Source: Simplicispira lacusdiani
GTDB taxonomy: Bacteria; Pseudomonadota; Gammaproteobacteria; Burkholderiales; Burkholderiaceae_C
Direction: 5' to 3'
DNA length: 64,000 nt
Assembly: GCF_003604195.1 (NCBI RefSeq)
Contig: NZ_QXGR01000005.1
Coordinates: 1-64,000 of the forward strand
Part shown: positions 49,762 through 60,620 of the stretch, piece by piece
Layout of the letters: the number at the start of each line of letters is the position of its first letter
How positions within the stretch are numbered: position 1 is the first letter of the stretch
Made by a program: the position numbers and the translations under genes
The notes under the pieces: generated by a model
The model's input: only the letters and a program-made list of their open reading frames with translations
Databases searched by the model: none
What the model was told of the DNA's origin: nothing

Positions 49762-51246
49762 TTACTCTTGCCCCGCGAACCAGTGTTCGCGCGCCTTCAT
49801 GATCAAGGCCTTGGCTTCTTCTTCGGACTGTCCGGTCAGTTCGGTCAGTTCATCAATGGCCAGATCGGCCAACTCGTCACGCGTGTGCACGCCGCCTTCG
49901 GCGAGCTTGCCAATCAGCTCCGGGGTGATGCCTTCGAGGTCGCGCAGATCCTGCGAAACGCTCTCGACAATGTCTTCGCGGGCGATTTCCATGGTCAGCA
50001 GCACGTCCTTGGCGCGGGCGCGCAGTTCGTTCACGGTTTCCTCGTCGAAGCTCTCGATTTCGAGCATTTCCTGCAGCGGCACATAAGCCACTTCTTCGAG
50101 ACTGGTGAAGCCTTCCTCGATCAGGATGTCGGCGATCTCCTGGTCGACGTCGAGCTTCTCCATGAACAGGCGGCGTGCCGCGTCGGTCTCGTCGGCGTGC
50201 TTCTGGGCGCTCTCGGCGGCGTCCATGATGTTGATCTTCCAGCCGGTCAGGTCGGACGCCAGGCGCACGTTCTGGCCGCCCCGGCCGATGGCGATGGCCA
50301 GGTTTTCCTCGTCCACCACCACGTCCATGGCGTGCTTTTCCTCGTCCACGACGATGGACTGCACGTTCGCCGGCGCCAGCGCGCCAATGACGAACTGCGC
50401 CGGGTCCTCGGACCACAGCACGATGTCCACGCGCTCGCCGGCCAGCTCGTTGGTGACGGCATTGACACGCGTTCCGCGCACGCCCACGCAGGTGCCGATG
50501 GGGTCCACGCGGCGGTCGTGCGAGAGCACGGCGATCTTGGCGCGGCTGCCCGGGTCGCGGGCGCAGCTCTTGATCTCCAGCAGGCCCTGTTCGATCTCGG
50601 GCACCTCATGGCGGAACAGTTCGACCATGAACTCGGGCGCCGAGCGCGAGAGGATGATGGGCGCGCCGCGCAGCGTCAGGTCCACTTCCATGATCATGGC
50701 GCGCACACGGTCGCCGCTGCGCAGGTTCTCCTTGGGGATCATCTCGGAGCGGCGCAGGCGGCCTTCGACGCGGCCGGACTCGACAATGATGTCGCCCTTG
50801 TCCATGCGCTTGACGGTGCCGGTGAAGATCTTCTCGCCGCGCGACATGAAGTCGTTGAGCAGCATCTCGCGCTCGGCGTCGCGGATCTTCTGCAGGATGA
50901 CCTGCTTGGCGGCCATGGCGCCGATGCGGCCGATCGGCACGGATTCGATGGCTTCCTCGATGTATTCACCGACCTCGACGTCGGCCACGCGCTCGCGTGC
51001 ATCCATCAACAGCTCTTCGGCATCGGGGTTCTGCAAGCCGGCGTCGTCGGGCACCACCAGCCAGCGGCGGAAGGTTTCGTAGTTGCCACTGTCGCGATCC
51101 ACCGAGACGCGGATATCGACCTCGCCCTCGTACAGCTTCTTCGTCGCCTGGGCCAGGGCCGCCTCGACAGCCCCCAGAACCACATCGCGCTCGACGTTCT
51201 TCTCGCGCGAAATGGCTTCAACCAACATCAACAATTCGCGATTCAT
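49762..51246 (-). CDS. nusA: Transcription termination/antitermination factor NusA
   Basis: NusA, 494 residues. Order: N-terminal RNA polymerase-binding domain, S1 (about 135-200), KH1 and KH2 ([18 protein letters not shown] [31 protein letters not shown]), and two C-terminal acidic repeats ([13 protein letters not shown] and [15 protein letters not shown]). The start is ATG 51246. NusA acts on hairpin-paused polymerase, which matters because its own operon begins with a terminator-like hairpin. Confidence 0.96.
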   Translation of the reverse strand: MNRELLMLVEAISREKNVERDVVLGAVEAALAQATKKLYEGEVDIRVSVDRDSGNYETFRRWLVVPDDAGLQNPDAEELLMDARERVADVEVGEYIEEAIESVPIGRIGAMAAKQVILQKIRDAEREMLLNDFMSRGEKIFTGTVKRMDKGDIIVESGRVEGRLRRSEMIPKENLRSGDRVRAMIMEVDLTLRGAPIILSRSAPEFMVELFRHEVPEIEQGLLEIKSCARDPGSRAKIAVLSHDRRVDPIGTCVGVRGTRVNAVTNELAGERVDIVLWSEDPAQFVIGALAPANVQSIVVDEEKHAMDVVVDEENLAIAIGRGGQNVRLASDLTGWKINIMDAAESAQKHADETDAARRLFMEKLDVDQEIADILIEEGFTSLEEVAYVPLQEMLEIESFDEETVNELRARAKDVLLTMEIAREDIVESVSQDLRDLEGITPELIGKLAEGGVHTRDELADLAIDELTELTGQSEEEAKALIMKAREHWFAGQE

Positions 51247-51321
51247 GCAACGACTCTCCTGTTTCAATCACCCCGGAAGCCCTGGCCTTGCGACCCGCTC
51301 CCACAACCACTCACCAGCAGC

Positions 51322-51912
51322 TCAGCCCGGCATCTGCCCGGACTTCGCTCCCCGCCCCTTGAAATCAACGATGGGCGCCAGGCGCGCGTCACGCAGCTCG
51401 TCCAGCGTGAAGCCCAGCACCTGCACGGGCGCCGGTGCGCGCTTCTTGCTCACCTTCTGGCCCGGCTTGACCGGCGGCTCATCGCTCCAGACGATCTGCC
51501 AGCCACCGGAATCGGCCCGCGAGAGCAGGCCACGGAATTTCTTGCGCAAGGGGCTCACCTGCCCCGCAGCGGCGGCGCCCATGGGCGCCTTGAGCGCGAT
51601 ATCGATCACCGAGCCCTCGAAGCGGATGAAATCCTGCTCGTGGCGCAACGGCCGGTCGATGCCGGGCGACGACACCTCCAGACGCTTGTAGTCCACCCCG
51701 TCGACCTCCAGCGCGAACTGCAACTGGCGCGTGACCTTCTCGCAGTCTTCCACGGTGATGAACTGCTCGGGCAGCACGGGCGCACCTTCGGTGGGTGCCT
51801 CCCACGGCAAATCGATGGTGATGCGCAGCAGGCCACCGGGGCAGCGCTCTATCTCGACCAGGTCATAGCCCAGGCCGGTCACGGTTTGCTCGACGATTTG
51901 CTGCAGTGCCAC
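51322..51912 (-). CDS. rimP: Ribosome maturation factor RimP
   Basis: RimP, 196 residues, needed for 30S maturation. Signatures are QQIVEQTVTGLGYDLVEIE, LLRITIDLPW, ITVEDCEKVTRQL, DYKRLEVSSPGIDRPL. I chose GTG 51912 (VALQQIVEQ), where related proteins start; an ATG-led frame back to 52035 includes the leader hairpin and is not credible. First gene of the operon with nusA, infB, rbfA, truB and typA. Confidence 0.92.
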   Translation of the reverse strand: MALQQIVEQTVTGLGYDLVEIERCPGGLLRITIDLPWEAPTEGAPVLPEQFITVEDCEKVTRQLQFALEVDGVDYKRLEVSSPGIDRPLRHEQDFIRFEGSVIDIALKAPMGAAAAGQVSPLRKKFRGLLSRADSGGWQIVWSDEPPVKPGQKVSKKRAPAPVQVLGFTLDELRDARLAPIVDFKGRGAKSGQMPG

Positions 51913-51982
51913 GTGTTTCAGTTCAATCCCGGAAAAACGAAAAACCCGATAACCTCCCAGAGGCTTCGAGCTCCAAAAGCAA

Positions 51983-52026
51983 ACGACCAAAAAAAACGGG
52001 CGGTTGGTACCCGCCCGTTTGGTCGT
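51983..52026 (-). terminator. Terminator-like hairpin in the rimP-nusA leader
   Basis: On the minus strand AAACGGGCGG and CCGCCCGTTT form a tight stem with a seven-base loop, followed by eight T. Outer arms ACGACCAAA/TTTGGTCGT could extend it around the T-run. It begins only about five bases after the predicted transcription start, so it is placed to attenuate the operon. Confidence 0.85.
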
Positions 52027-52035
52027 GAGATCCAC

Positions 52036-52064
52036 ATTGTAGCCTCTAACGCCTTGATTTGCAA
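52036..52064 (-). promoter_or_regulatory. Promoter of the rimP-nusA-infB operon
   Basis: On the minus strand TTGCAA (52059-52064) and TACAAT (52036-52041) with 17 bases between. Transcription would start near 52029. Confidence 0.8.
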
Positions 52065-52126
52065 CGACACATCGCCACGAACGTATTCCGGCCAGCCAGA
52101 CGACCCCGGCCGGTGAGGTTTGGCAC

Positions 52127-52176
52127 GAAAAATGGCTCCAGCGCTCAACCAGAAAGCGCCCGCAGCTATCAAAACC
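52127..52176 (-). repeat. Dispersed repeat copy 10
   Basis: On the minus strand it reads TTTTGATAGCTGCGGGCGC, then GAGCGCTGGAGCCATTTTTC. A well-preserved copy between the thioredoxin-like gene and the rimP promoter. Confidence 0.8.
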
Positions 52177-52188
52177 GAAGTATTCGCC

Positions 52189-52578
52189 TCACGCCCCGCC
52201 GTGGGCCGCGCGCACGCGCTCGAACACGGCCTGGGCCTGCGGCCCCGCGCCGGCGCCGCCCTGCGCCGCCCGCAGGCTCTCCAGCAGACGCGACAGCACG
52301 CCGGCCTGCGGCAGCAAGGGCCCCAGGAAACGCGCGGTCCGGCCGTCGGCGATCAGCAGCGTGGGAAAGGTTTCCACGTCCAGGTCGCCGGCCAGGTCGG
52401 ACTCATCCTCGATGTCTACCCAGACGAAGCGCACCCCGGCATGCTCCTGCGCCAGGGCCTCGAAGACCGCGCGGTAGTCACGGCAGGTGCCGCACCATTC
52501 GGCGCACAGGCACACGGCCCACCAGCCGCTTTCGGCGGCGGCGGGGGCTGGATCGGGCAACACGGCCGGACGCACCAT
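52189..52578 (-). CDS. Thioredoxin-like protein
   Basis: A 129-residue thioredoxin fold with the active site AEWCGTCRDY (CxxC) and the cis-proline segment VETFPTLLIADG. No signal peptide is visible; it starts at ATG 52578, 14 bases after the triple-haem cytochrome gene. It may assist reduction of the neighbouring cytochromes' haem cysteines, but a cytosolic location would argue against that. The tail is Ala/Gly-rich. Confidence 0.88.
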   Translation of the reverse strand: MVRPAVLPDPAPAAAESGWWAVCLCAEWCGTCRDYRAVFEALAQEHAGVRFVWVDIEDESDLAGDLDVETFPTLLIADGRTARFLGPLLPQAGVLSRLLESLRAAQGGAGAGPQAQAVFERVRAAHGGA

Positions 52579-52592
52579 CGACAACACTCCTC

Positions 52593-53861
52593 TCAGCGCC
52601 GCTCGCGGGCGCGGTAGGCGTCGATGGTACCCACACCCGGGGCCTGGTTGCCCCAGGCATTGCGCACGAAACTCAGCACCGCCGCCACGTCCTCGTCGCC
52701 CAGCACCTGCCGGAAGGGAGGCATGCCGTGCGGGCGTGGGTTGCCAGCGGTCGCGGGCAAGTAGCCGCCCTGCAAGACCACGCGCAACAGGTTCGTGGTA
52801 TCGGCCAACAACACGGCGCGGTTGCCCGCCAGCGGCGGAAAGCCTCCCGGCTCGCCCTGCCCCTGCTCGCCGTGGCATGCGGCGCAATGCCGCTCATAGA
52901 CCTTCGCGCCGCGCGCCAGCGTGGAACTGGCCACGCCGCCGGCTGGCGGCGCCGTGGACATGCGCTGCGGCAGCGCGCGCAGATAGGCCGCGATGGCGCG
53001 CGCATCGGCCAGGCTCAAATACTGGGTGCCGCGAAACACCACCTCGGCCATGGGGCCGCTCACGGCGGCCCCGGGCGCCACGCCGGTGCGCAACAGCGCC
53101 ACGGCGTCTTCCAGCGGCCACGGTGCCACGCCAGCCTCGGCCGGATCGTCGAGCGCGGGCGCATACCAGCCCTGGCCGGCCATGCGCCCGCCCGCCAGCG
53201 CCTGGCCCTTGCGCTCCGCCCCGAGTGCGTTTCGCGGCGTATGGCAGGCCCCGCAATGCCCCAGGCCGTTGACGAGGTAGGCACCCCGGTTCCATTCGGC
53301 GCCGCGCGCCGGTTCGGCCGCGAGCGGGCCGGGCCGGAAGTACAGCGCGCGCCAAACCGCCAGGGCCGCCTGGGTGCCAAAGGGAAAGCGCAGCGCATGC
53401 GGCACCGGGGGCCGGGCCACGGCGGGCAGGCTGCGCAGGTAGGCGTGCAAGGCGTCGGCATCCTCGCGCGTGACCCGCGTGTAGCTGGTGTACGGAAAGG
53501 CCGGGTTCAGCAGCCGGCCATCGCGCGAGCGCCCATGGTGCAGCGCGCGCCAGAAATCATCGGCCGACCAACGCCCCAGGCCCGTGGCCGGGTCGGGCGT
53601 GAGATTGCTGCTGTAGACCGTGCCGAACGGGGTTTCGATACCACGCCCACCCGCGTAGGCCGCGCCGCCCGGCGCCGTGTGACAGCCCGCGCAACCGCCC
53701 ACACGGGCCAGGTAGGCACCGCGTGCCACCTGCTCCGGCGCGGCGGGCGCGGCGAGCGGCGGCGCATCGCCCTGGGCATCGGGCACGCCCCCGGCCGCCA
53801 CGGCCTGGACGGCAGCCATGGCCAGGGCAAACAGCCACCCCCCGAAGCGCCGCGCGCCCAT
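52593..53861 (-). CDS. Triple-haem c-type cytochrome (alcohol/gluconate dehydrogenase type)
   Basis: A 422-residue exported cytochrome with three CxxCH sites: CAGCH, CGACH and CAACH, each in its own domain, plus a signal peptide (WLFALAMAAVQAVAAGG). This matches the cytochrome subunit of membrane-bound alcohol, gluconate or aldehyde dehydrogenases, though no dehydrogenase subunit is next to it here. It follows the double-haem cytochrome gene directly. Confidence 0.92.
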   Translation of the reverse strand: MGARRFGGWLFALAMAAVQAVAAGGVPDAQGDAPPLAAPAAPEQVARGAYLARVGGCAGCHTAPGGAAYAGGRGIETPFGTVYSSNLTPDPATGLGRWSADDFWRALHHGRSRDGRLLNPAFPYTSYTRVTREDADALHAYLRSLPAVARPPVPHALRFPFGTQAALAVWRALYFRPGPLAAEPARGAEWNRGAYLVNGLGHCGACHTPRNALGAERKGQALAGGRMAGQGWYAPALDDPAEAGVAPWPLEDAVALLRTGVAPGAAVSGPMAEVVFRGTQYLSLADARAIAAYLRALPQRMSTAPPAGGVASSTLARGAKVYERHCAACHGEQGQGEPGGFPPLAGNRAVLLADTTNLLRVVLQGGYLPATAGNPRPHGMPPFRQVLGDEDVAAVLSFVRNAWGNQAPGVGTIDAYRARERR

Positions 53862-54599
53862 TCAGCGCCCCGCCGCCACCGGCAGCCCCTCGACCCCGCC
53901 GCAGCGCAAGGGCATGGCACCGGGCAGCCGTGCCGCAGGATGGCCATGGCCGGGCACGGGCTGCGCCGCCAGCCAAGCCGACACGGCGGCCACGTCCTGC
54001 GGCGCGAGGCGGCGTGCGATGGCGGCCATGCAGTCGGGTGCCTGGGCGCGGCGCTGACCGGTCGCCCAGGCGCCGAGCTGGCTGTTGAGGTAGTCGCGCG
54101 GCAACCCCAGCAGGCCGGGGATGGCGGGCGCCACGCCCGTGAGTGCCGCGCCATGGCACTGCACGCAGGCAGGGATTTCGCGCGCCGTGTCGCCGTGCTG
54201 CACCAGGGCCCGGCCGCGCTCCAGCACGGCCTGCGGCGCTTGCGACACAGGCGGCGGCGGGTACGGCAGATCAAGCGCGGCGAAGTGCGCGGCCATCTCG
54301 CGCAGATACTCCTCGGTGAGGTGCTCGATGAGATGGGCCATGGGCGGATAGCTGCGGCGGCCTTCACGGAAGTTGAGCAATTGGTTGGCCAGGTACCCTG
54401 CCGGCTTGCCCGCGATGCGCGGAAAGTAGCCATCGGGCGTGGCCCGGCCCTCGGGACCATGGCACAGGGTACAGGCGCGCACCCGCTGCGCCATGCCGGC
54501 ATCCGCCCGTGCGGGCGGCGCGGCCAGCGCCATCGCGCACAGGACAGCCATGCCCAGGGCCCGCAGGCGGCATGGCAGACGGCGCAGGCGATCGGTCAT
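53862..54599 (-). CDS. Double-haem c-type cytochrome
   Basis: A 245-residue exported cytochrome with two CxxCH sites, CTLCH and CVQCH, and a signal peptide (ALGMAVLCAMALAAPPARA). The class I pattern FPRIAGKPAGYLANQLLNFREGRR is typical of cytochrome c4-like domains. Start ATG 54599; it is translated with the triple-haem gene without a gap. Together they form a short electron chain in the periplasm. Confidence 0.9.
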   Translation of the reverse strand: MTDRLRRLPCRLRALGMAVLCAMALAAPPARADAGMAQRVRACTLCHGPEGRATPDGYFPRIAGKPAGYLANQLLNFREGRRSYPPMAHLIEHLTEEYLREMAAHFAALDLPYPPPPVSQAPQAVLERGRALVQHGDTAREIPACVQCHGAALTGVAPAIPGLLGLPRDYLNSQLGAWATGQRRAQAPDCMAAIARRLAPQDVAAVSAWLAAQPVPGHGHPAARLPGAMPLRCGGVEGLPVAAGR

Positions 54600-54794
54600 C
54601 GGGCCATTGTGGCAAGAACGCGATGCACATGTGCCATGCTCGGGCACTCCAGGGGCCCGGTGCGCACGGCGTTCGCCAGATTCGCGTCGGCAGGAAAACG
54701 CGCCAGGCCCTGGAGAAAGCCACCGGCACCGGAGTGCGGCCCGGGCGCCTTTCTGGGACATTACGGCATGGGCCACGCACGGAGGACACGCGCC

Positions 54795-55652
54795 ATGGAC
54801 AAGATCTACGCCTGCATCGACGGCCTGGCCGCCACGGGTGCCACCATCGACTGGGCCGCCTGGGCCGCCCTGCGGCTGGACGCGCCGCTCGAACTGCTGC
54901 ACGCCCTGCCACGCCCGCCCGAGCCGCCGCATGTGGGCGACTACGGCGGCGCCCTGGGCCTGGGCGCCCAGGAGGTGCTGCTGCAACAGCTGAGCGCCCT
55001 GGACGCGCAGCGCGAAAAAATCGCCCAGGAAGCCGGGCACCAGATGCTGAGCGGCGCCAGCGAGCGCGCCCGCGCCGCAGGGGTGGTGCCCACCGCCACG
55101 CATCTGCGCCATGGCGCACTGGAAGACCTGGCGGTGGAACTGGAGCCCGAGGCGCGCTTGTTCGTTCTCGGAACGCATTTCCGCGGCAGCTCGCACCAGA
55201 GACTCCACCTCGACCACCACGTCGAGCGCGTGATCCGCACCGTCCAACGCCCGGTGCTGGTGGCCACGGCGGAAAAATTCGTGGCACCCGAGCGCTTCGT
55301 CATCGCCTACGACGGCAGCGCCACCGCGCGCGAGGCCGTGCGGAGGGTGGCGACCAGCCCCTTGCTGCACGGCCTGCCGGCCCTGCTGGCCATGGCCGGC
55401 GACGACACCCCGGCCGCACGCCAGGCGCTGGACGAAGCGCGGCTGCTGCTGCACGGCGCGGGCTTCGCCGCCGAAACCATGCTGCTGCCCGGTGAACCGG
55501 AACAGGTGCTGCCCACCCTGCTGAAGTCGCAGGGCGCCGCCCTGCTGGTGATGGGGGCCTACGGCCATTCACGCATCCGCCATCTGATCGTGGGCAGCAC
55601 CACCACCACGCTGCTGCGGTTGAGTGAAGTGCCGGTGCTGATCCTGCGCTGA
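54795..55652 (+). CDS. Tandem universal stress protein
   Basis: A 285-residue protein of two Usp domains. The first (about 1-145) begins KIYACIDGLAATGATIDWAAW and lacks the clear nucleotide-binding loop; the second (about 155-285) ends GAYGHSRIRHLIVGSTTTTLL, the G-x2-G-x9-GS pattern. GGAGG nine bases before ATG 54795 fixes the start. A cytosolic stress protein; divergent from the cytochrome genes. Confidence 0.92.
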   Translation: MDKIYACIDGLAATGATIDWAAWAALRLDAPLELLHALPRPPEPPHVGDYGGALGLGAQEVLLQQLSALDAQREKIAQEAGHQMLSGASERARAAGVVPTATHLRHGALEDLAVELEPEARLFVLGTHFRGSSHQRLHLDHHVERVIRTVQRPVLVATAEKFVAPERFVIAYDGSATAREAVRRVATSPLLHGLPALLAMAGDDTPAARQALDEARLLLHGAGFAAETMLLPGEPEQVLPTLLKSQGAALLVMGAYGHSRIRHLIVGSTTTTLLRLSEVPVLILR

Positions 55653-55689
55653 TACTGGCGCTGACATGGCAGCCGCCATTGAACTATCA

Positions 55690-55737
55690 AATTGATAGCT
55701 ACTGGCGCTTACCAGCAAAGGGCCATGGCCAGAAAAA
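55690..55737 (+). repeat. Dispersed repeat copy 11
   Basis: AATTGATAGCTACTGGCGCTT then AAAGGGCCATGGCCAGAAAAAG (each read in parts). It lies between two convergent genes. Confidence 0.7.
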
Positions 55738-55770
55738 GCATCTAATCCTCCCGCCAAGCCGATCCTGCCC

Positions 55771-56313
55771 TCAGGGGCGGGCGCTGGCGGGCAACGCCTC
55801 CAGTTCGCCCCGCAAGATGGGCAGGAACTTGTCACCTTCCAGGAAACGGACCATTCGCTCGGTGGCGCCGGAGGACGTGAACCGCTCCAGGGCCTGGCGG
55901 TCGCCTTCGCTCAGGCTGGCCACGCTGGCGCTCAATTCCGCCAGGGATGACCCTCGCTGGGAGTGCTCCTGGAGTTTCTTTCCGACGGGTGTCTGGTAAA
56001 AATCGGCGAGCAAGGCCAGATCGCCGCTCGACATGCCCGCCTCCATCACCCGGGCTATCAGGGCAGTGAATGCCGATTCGGACAGACCGACCAGTTTTTG
56101 CACGGCGGCCATGTCCTTGCTGCTGCTACGCCGAACGGAGGCCGGGTCGGCCAGCAAGTTGCGGAGATTGGCCTGCAGGGTCGGCGCCAGCCCCATGGTT
56201 TGAACCAGCAAGGCAGCGGGCGACAGGGCCTGCGCCGGTTGCGATGTCTGGGCCGTGGCCATCCCGCAGGCCACCACAAGCGCCGCGGCCAGAATCTTCT
56301 TGGTCAATGACAT
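55771..56313 (-). CDS. DUF2059 domain protein, exported
   Basis: A 180-residue protein with a signal peptide (MSLTKKILAAALVVACGMATAQ). The DUF2059 motif LALLADFYQTPVGKKLQEH is clear. Function unknown in the family. Start ATG 56313; the small membrane protein gene ends 18 bases upstream of it, so they may be one operon. Confidence 0.88.
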   Translation of the reverse strand: MSLTKKILAAALVVACGMATAQTSQPAQALSPAALLVQTMGLAPTLQANLRNLLADPASVRRSSSKDMAAVQKLVGLSESAFTALIARVMEAGMSSGDLALLADFYQTPVGKKLQEHSQRGSSLAELSASVASLSEGDRQALERFTSSGATERMVRFLEGDKFLPILRGELEALPASARP

Positions 56314-56331
56314 GGTTTCTTTCGTTCAGGG

Positions 56332-56688
56332 TCAATAGAAGAGCCGCATCGCCAGCGGTATGCCGACCACGCTGCAAAGGGTGGTGACTGCCAGCCAGGA
56401 GGCCCAGAACGCAACCGTCGCCACGCTCTTTCGCCCCCACCAGGAAAGCTGGATGGCCAGCGAGCCCGCCAGACCGACGGCGAACGTCCACAAAAAGCGC
56501 AGGCCCCAGGTGTTGATGTCCGATGTCGCCTCGGCATGCGACAGCAGGTACAGCGCCACCATGGCAAACCCGAACGTCCAGGCCGCATGCGCCAGGCAGT
56601 GCGCCAGGGCGCGGGCGCTGGACGCCGCCGATTGATCGCCTTCCGCTGCCATTCTGCCTTCCGGACTCCTGTGTGTTGCTGAGGCCAT
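56332..56688 (-). CDS. Small membrane protein, unknown
   Basis: A 118-residue protein with three hydrophobic segments: CLAHAAWTFGFAMVALYLLSH, LRFLWTFAVGLAGSLAIQLSWW (both cited in part) and SWLAVTTLCSVVGIPLAM. The first 45 residues are soluble. I do not recognise the family. The start could be ATG 56688 (used) or ATG 56652. It lies just upstream of the DUF2059 gene. Confidence 0.7.
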   Translation of the reverse strand: MASATHRSPEGRMAAEGDQSAASSARALAHCLAHAAWTFGFAMVALYLLSHAEATSDINTWGLRFLWTFAVGLAGSLAIQLSWWGRKSVATVAFWASWLAVTTLCSVVGIPLAMRLFY

Positions 56689-56862
56689 GGGCACGTCATA
56701 ACGGCCCGTGGAAAAGCAGTGTAGGGAGCTCAGGCAGCGCGAATATTGCGCCGCATCAGGAGGCGCATCGAAAGCCGCGCTGCTGAAATCCCGACGCCCG
56801 GGGAGGCGGTTCGAAGTTCTTTCAAGGAACCCCATGCGGGCTGCGACACGGGGGGCTCTTGC

Positions 56863-57897
<1,035 letters not shown>

Positions 57898-57898
57898 G

Positions 57899-59680
57899 TC
57901 ATGCCCCCGTGGCCGGCAACGCAGCGCCCGCCAGTTGCAGCAGGCGTGGCACGCCCACGGGTTCTTCGCTGAGCAGCGGCACCACGGCATGGCGCGCGGC
58001 GTGGCGCGTGGCCACGGCCTCGATCTCGCGCAGCTCGTTGCGGGCGCGCTGGCGCAGCAGCGGCGATGTGGCGCGGGCCGCCGCCACGCTGTTGTTCACC
58101 ACCCAGGCCCAGGGCTCGATGCCCGCACGCCGCAGGTCGGCCTGCAGGTTGGCCGCCTCCAGCACCGGCGTGGTCTCGGCCAGGGTGGCGATGAGCACCT
58201 TGGTCTGCTTCGGGTCTTGCAGCTGCATCATGGGTGTGGTGAAGTGCACGCCCTTGTCGCCCATCTGGCGCACAATGTCGCGGTGGTAGGCGCCGGTGGC
58301 GTCCAGCAGCAGCAGCGTGTGGCCGGTAGGCGCGGTGTCCATGACCACGAACTTGCGGCCGGCCTCGCGGATCACGCGCGAAAAGGCCTGGAACACCGCG
58401 ATCTCTTCCGTACAAGGCGAGCGCAGGTCTTCTTCGAGCAGCGCGCGGCCCGCCGCGTCGAGCCCTGCGCCCTTGCTGGCCAGCACCTGCTGGCGGTAGC
58501 GCTCGGTGACTTCGTGCGGGTCGATGCGGCTCACGACCAGATGCTCCAGCGAGCCCGCCAGGGTTTCCTGGAGGTGCGCCGCCGGATCGGAGGTCGTCAA
58601 ATGCACCTCGTGGCCCCGATGCGCCAGCTCCACGGCCACCGCGGCAGCCAGCGTGGTCTTGCCCACGCCGCCCTTGCCCATGACCATCACCAGCCCATGG
58701 CCGTCCTGGGCGATTTCGTCGACCAGCCGGGACAGGCTGGGCGCCTGCAGCACGGGCCCTTCCTCACTGCCACCGCCAGCGCCGGGCGCCGTCGGGGCCG
58801 CATCCAACAACTGGCGCAGGGCAGCGATGCCCACCAGGTTGAAGGGTTTGAGCGGCACCTGGTCCAGTGGCAGCACGCGCAAGCCCTCGGGCAGCGCGGC
58901 CAGCGCCGCCTGCTCGCGCCGGCACACGGCGGCGGCCAGCGGATCCTGCTCAGCCTCGGCCAAAGGCAGCACGCCGTTGATGACCAGGCACTGCTGGCGC
59001 AGACCGATGGCGGCAAGCTCGGCATGGGTGCGCGCGGCCTCGCGCAGCGTGGCGGGCTGGGCGCGCGCCACCAGCACCAGCCGGGTATGGGCCGGGTCGG
59101 CCAACGCGTCCACGGCAGCCTTGTAGCGCTCGCGCTGTTTTTCCAGTCCGGCCAGCGGCCCCAGGCACGAGGCATCGCCCTTGCCCGCTTCCAGGAAGCC
59201 GCTCCAGGCACCGGGCAACTGCAGCAGCCGGATGGTATGGCCGGTGGGCGCGGTGTCGAACAGGATGTGCTCGTACTGCGCGTGCAGGGCCGTGTCGGTC
59301 AGCAGCGCGGTGAATTCGTCGAACGCGGCGATCTCGGTGGTGCAGGCGCCCGAGAGCTGCTCCTCGATGCCCTGGACCACCGCATCCGGCAGCACGCCGC
59401 GCACCGGGCCGACGATGCGGTCGCGGTAGCCCTGGGCGGCGGCCTGCGGGTCGATCTCCAGCGCGGCCAGGCCCGACACTTCCGGCACGGGCGTGATGTG
59501 GTTGCCGATGGCGATGCCGAACACCTGGCCCACGTTGGAGGCCGGATCGGTGCTCACCAGCAGCACGCGCCGCCCTTGCGCCGCCAGCTGCAGCGCGGTG
59601 GCGCAGGCAAGCGAGGTCTTGCCCACGCCCCCCTTGCCGGTGAAGAAAAGGAAGCGCGGAGCTTGGTCGAGAAAGTGCAT
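57899..59680 (-). CDS. arsA: Arsenical pump-driving ATPase
   Basis: ArsA, 593 residues, two homologous ATPase halves. P-loops are [11 protein letters not shown] (first) and [11 protein letters not shown] (second), and DTAPTGHT occurs in both. Cysteines CTTEIAAF and CTEEIAVF mark the metalloid-binding region. ATG 59680 is the family start; the longer frame is not supported. It energises the permease for arsenite export. Confidence 0.95.
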   Translation of the reverse strand: MHFLDQAPRFLFFTGKGGVGKTSLACATALQLAAQGRRVLLVSTDPASNVGQVFGIAIGNHITPVPEVSGLAALEIDPQAAAQGYRDRIVGPVRGVLPDAVVQGIEEQLSGACTTEIAAFDEFTALLTDTALHAQYEHILFDTAPTGHTIRLLQLPGAWSGFLEAGKGDASCLGPLAGLEKQRERYKAAVDALADPAHTRLVLVARAQPATLREAARTHAELAAIGLRQQCLVINGVLPLAEAEQDPLAAAVCRREQAALAALPEGLRVLPLDQVPLKPFNLVGIAALRQLLDAAPTAPGAGGGSEEGPVLQAPSLSRLVDEIAQDGHGLVMVMGKGGVGKTTLAAAVAVELAHRGHEVHLTTSDPAAHLQETLAGSLEHLVVSRIDPHEVTERYRQQVLASKGAGLDAAGRALLEEDLRSPCTEEIAVFQAFSRVIREAGRKFVVMDTAPTGHTLLLLDATGAYHRDIVRQMGDKGVHFTTPMMQLQDPKQTKVLIATLAETTPVLEAANLQADLRRAGIEPWAWVVNNSVAAARATSPLLRQRARNELREIEAVATRHAARHAVVPLLSEEPVGVPRLLQLAGAALPATGA

Positions 59681-59726
59681 GGCAGCGTGGGGTGAAGTGG
59701 CGACAGCGGAGACAAGCACGCGGCGG

Positions 59727-60092
59727 TCAGCCGCAGCAACCGCCCGAACAGCAGCTGCCGGCGCTCTCGGCCTTGGCGGTGGCGGGCACGGCCAGGCCAG
59801 CCCAGCGCGCCAGGTCGGCGCGCGAGGGGTAGCGGCCCGCCAGCACGATCTGGCCGTCCACCAGGGTCAGGGGCAGCGCCTCCTGCCCTGCGCGCTCCAG
59901 AAAAGCCTTGACCGGCGCGCTCTCCGCGAAGGCCATGGGCTGCTGCGCGAGGTTGAAGCGCTCCAGCGCGGCGCCGTTCTGGCGCGCCCAGTCGGCATCG
60001 GCCGAGAAGGTGACGAGGTTCTGATCGACATCGGTGCCGCACACACCGCTGCTGCAGCACAGGGCCGGGTCGAAGATCTGGATGGTGGCCAT
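59727..60092 (-). CDS. arsD: ArsD arsenite metallochaperone
   Basis: ArsD, 121 residues, has the essential Cys12, Cys13 and Cys18 (CCSSGVCG), and C-terminal vicinal pairs in SCCSGGCCG. It hands As(III) to ArsA. Start ATG 60092. It lies between arsC and arsA in one operon. Confidence 0.95.
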   Translation of the reverse strand: MATIQIFDPALCCSSGVCGTDVDQNLVTFSADADWARQNGAALERFNLAQQPMAFAESAPVKAFLERAGQEALPLTLVDGQIVLAGRYPSRADLARWAGLAVPATAKAESAGSCCSGGCCG

Positions 60093-60109
60093 GGGGAAAC
60101 TCCTGGTTT

Positions 60110-60616
60110 TCAGTGGGAAGACGAAGACAGGCCGCGCGCGGCGTCCTGCAATTGGCTCTTTTGCAGCTTTTCGGGCGGCAGGCTCATCAGCAATTCGAGG
60201 CGGCGGCCGATTTCGTGCAGCGTGCGGCGAAAGGCCTCGCGCTTGGCGGCCTCGGGCGCATCGCCCGCCGAGGGATCGGCATAGCCCCAGTGCGCCGTGG
60301 CGGGGTGTCCCGGCCAAATGGGGCACGCCTCGCCCGCCGCGCTGTCGCACACGGTGATGATCAGGTCCATGCTTGGCGCGCCGGGCGCGGCGAATTCGTC
60401 CCAGCCCTTGCTGCGCAGGCCCTCGGTGGAAATGCCTGCAGCTTGCAGGACTTCCAGCGCCAGCGGGTGCGGCTGCTGCCCGGGCCGGGGGCTGCTCCCA
60501 GTAGACCACGCCTGGAAACGCCGCACGGGGGCCTGGCGGTCCAGGTGGTTGAGCAATGCCTCGGACAGGATGCTGCGGGCGGAGTTGTGGGTGCAGAGGA
60601 ACAAGACGTTCAGCAT
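60110..60616 (-). CDS. arsC: Arsenate reductase (low-molecular-weight phosphatase type)
   Basis: A 168-residue ArsC with the P-loop CTHNSARS, Cys8 to Arg14 (CX5R), characteristic of the thioredoxin-coupled family. The Asp of the general acid loop lies in YADPSAGD. It reduces arsenate to arsenite for export. It starts four bases after the small ORF upstream. Confidence 0.93.
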   Translation of the reverse strand: MLNVLFLCTHNSARSILSEALLNHLDRQAPVRRFQAWSTGSSPRPGQQPHPLALEVLQAAGISTEGLRSKGWDEFAAPGAPSMDLIITVCDSAAGEACPIWPGHPATAHWGYADPSAGDAPEAAKREAFRRTLHEIGRRLELLMSLPPEKLQKSQLQDAARGLSSSSH

Positions 60617-60620
60617 GGCT

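Noticed and set aside
52065..52188. A tRNA or other RNA gene upstream of rimP, as in some nusA operons
   Set aside because: No cloverleaf is visible; the segment is a dispersed repeat and promoter DNA.
52059..55652. An open frame of 1197 codons on the plus strand
   Set aside because: It is opposite the thioredoxin and cytochrome genes, has no recognisable domain except the Usp protein at its end, and reflects GC-rich codon bias.
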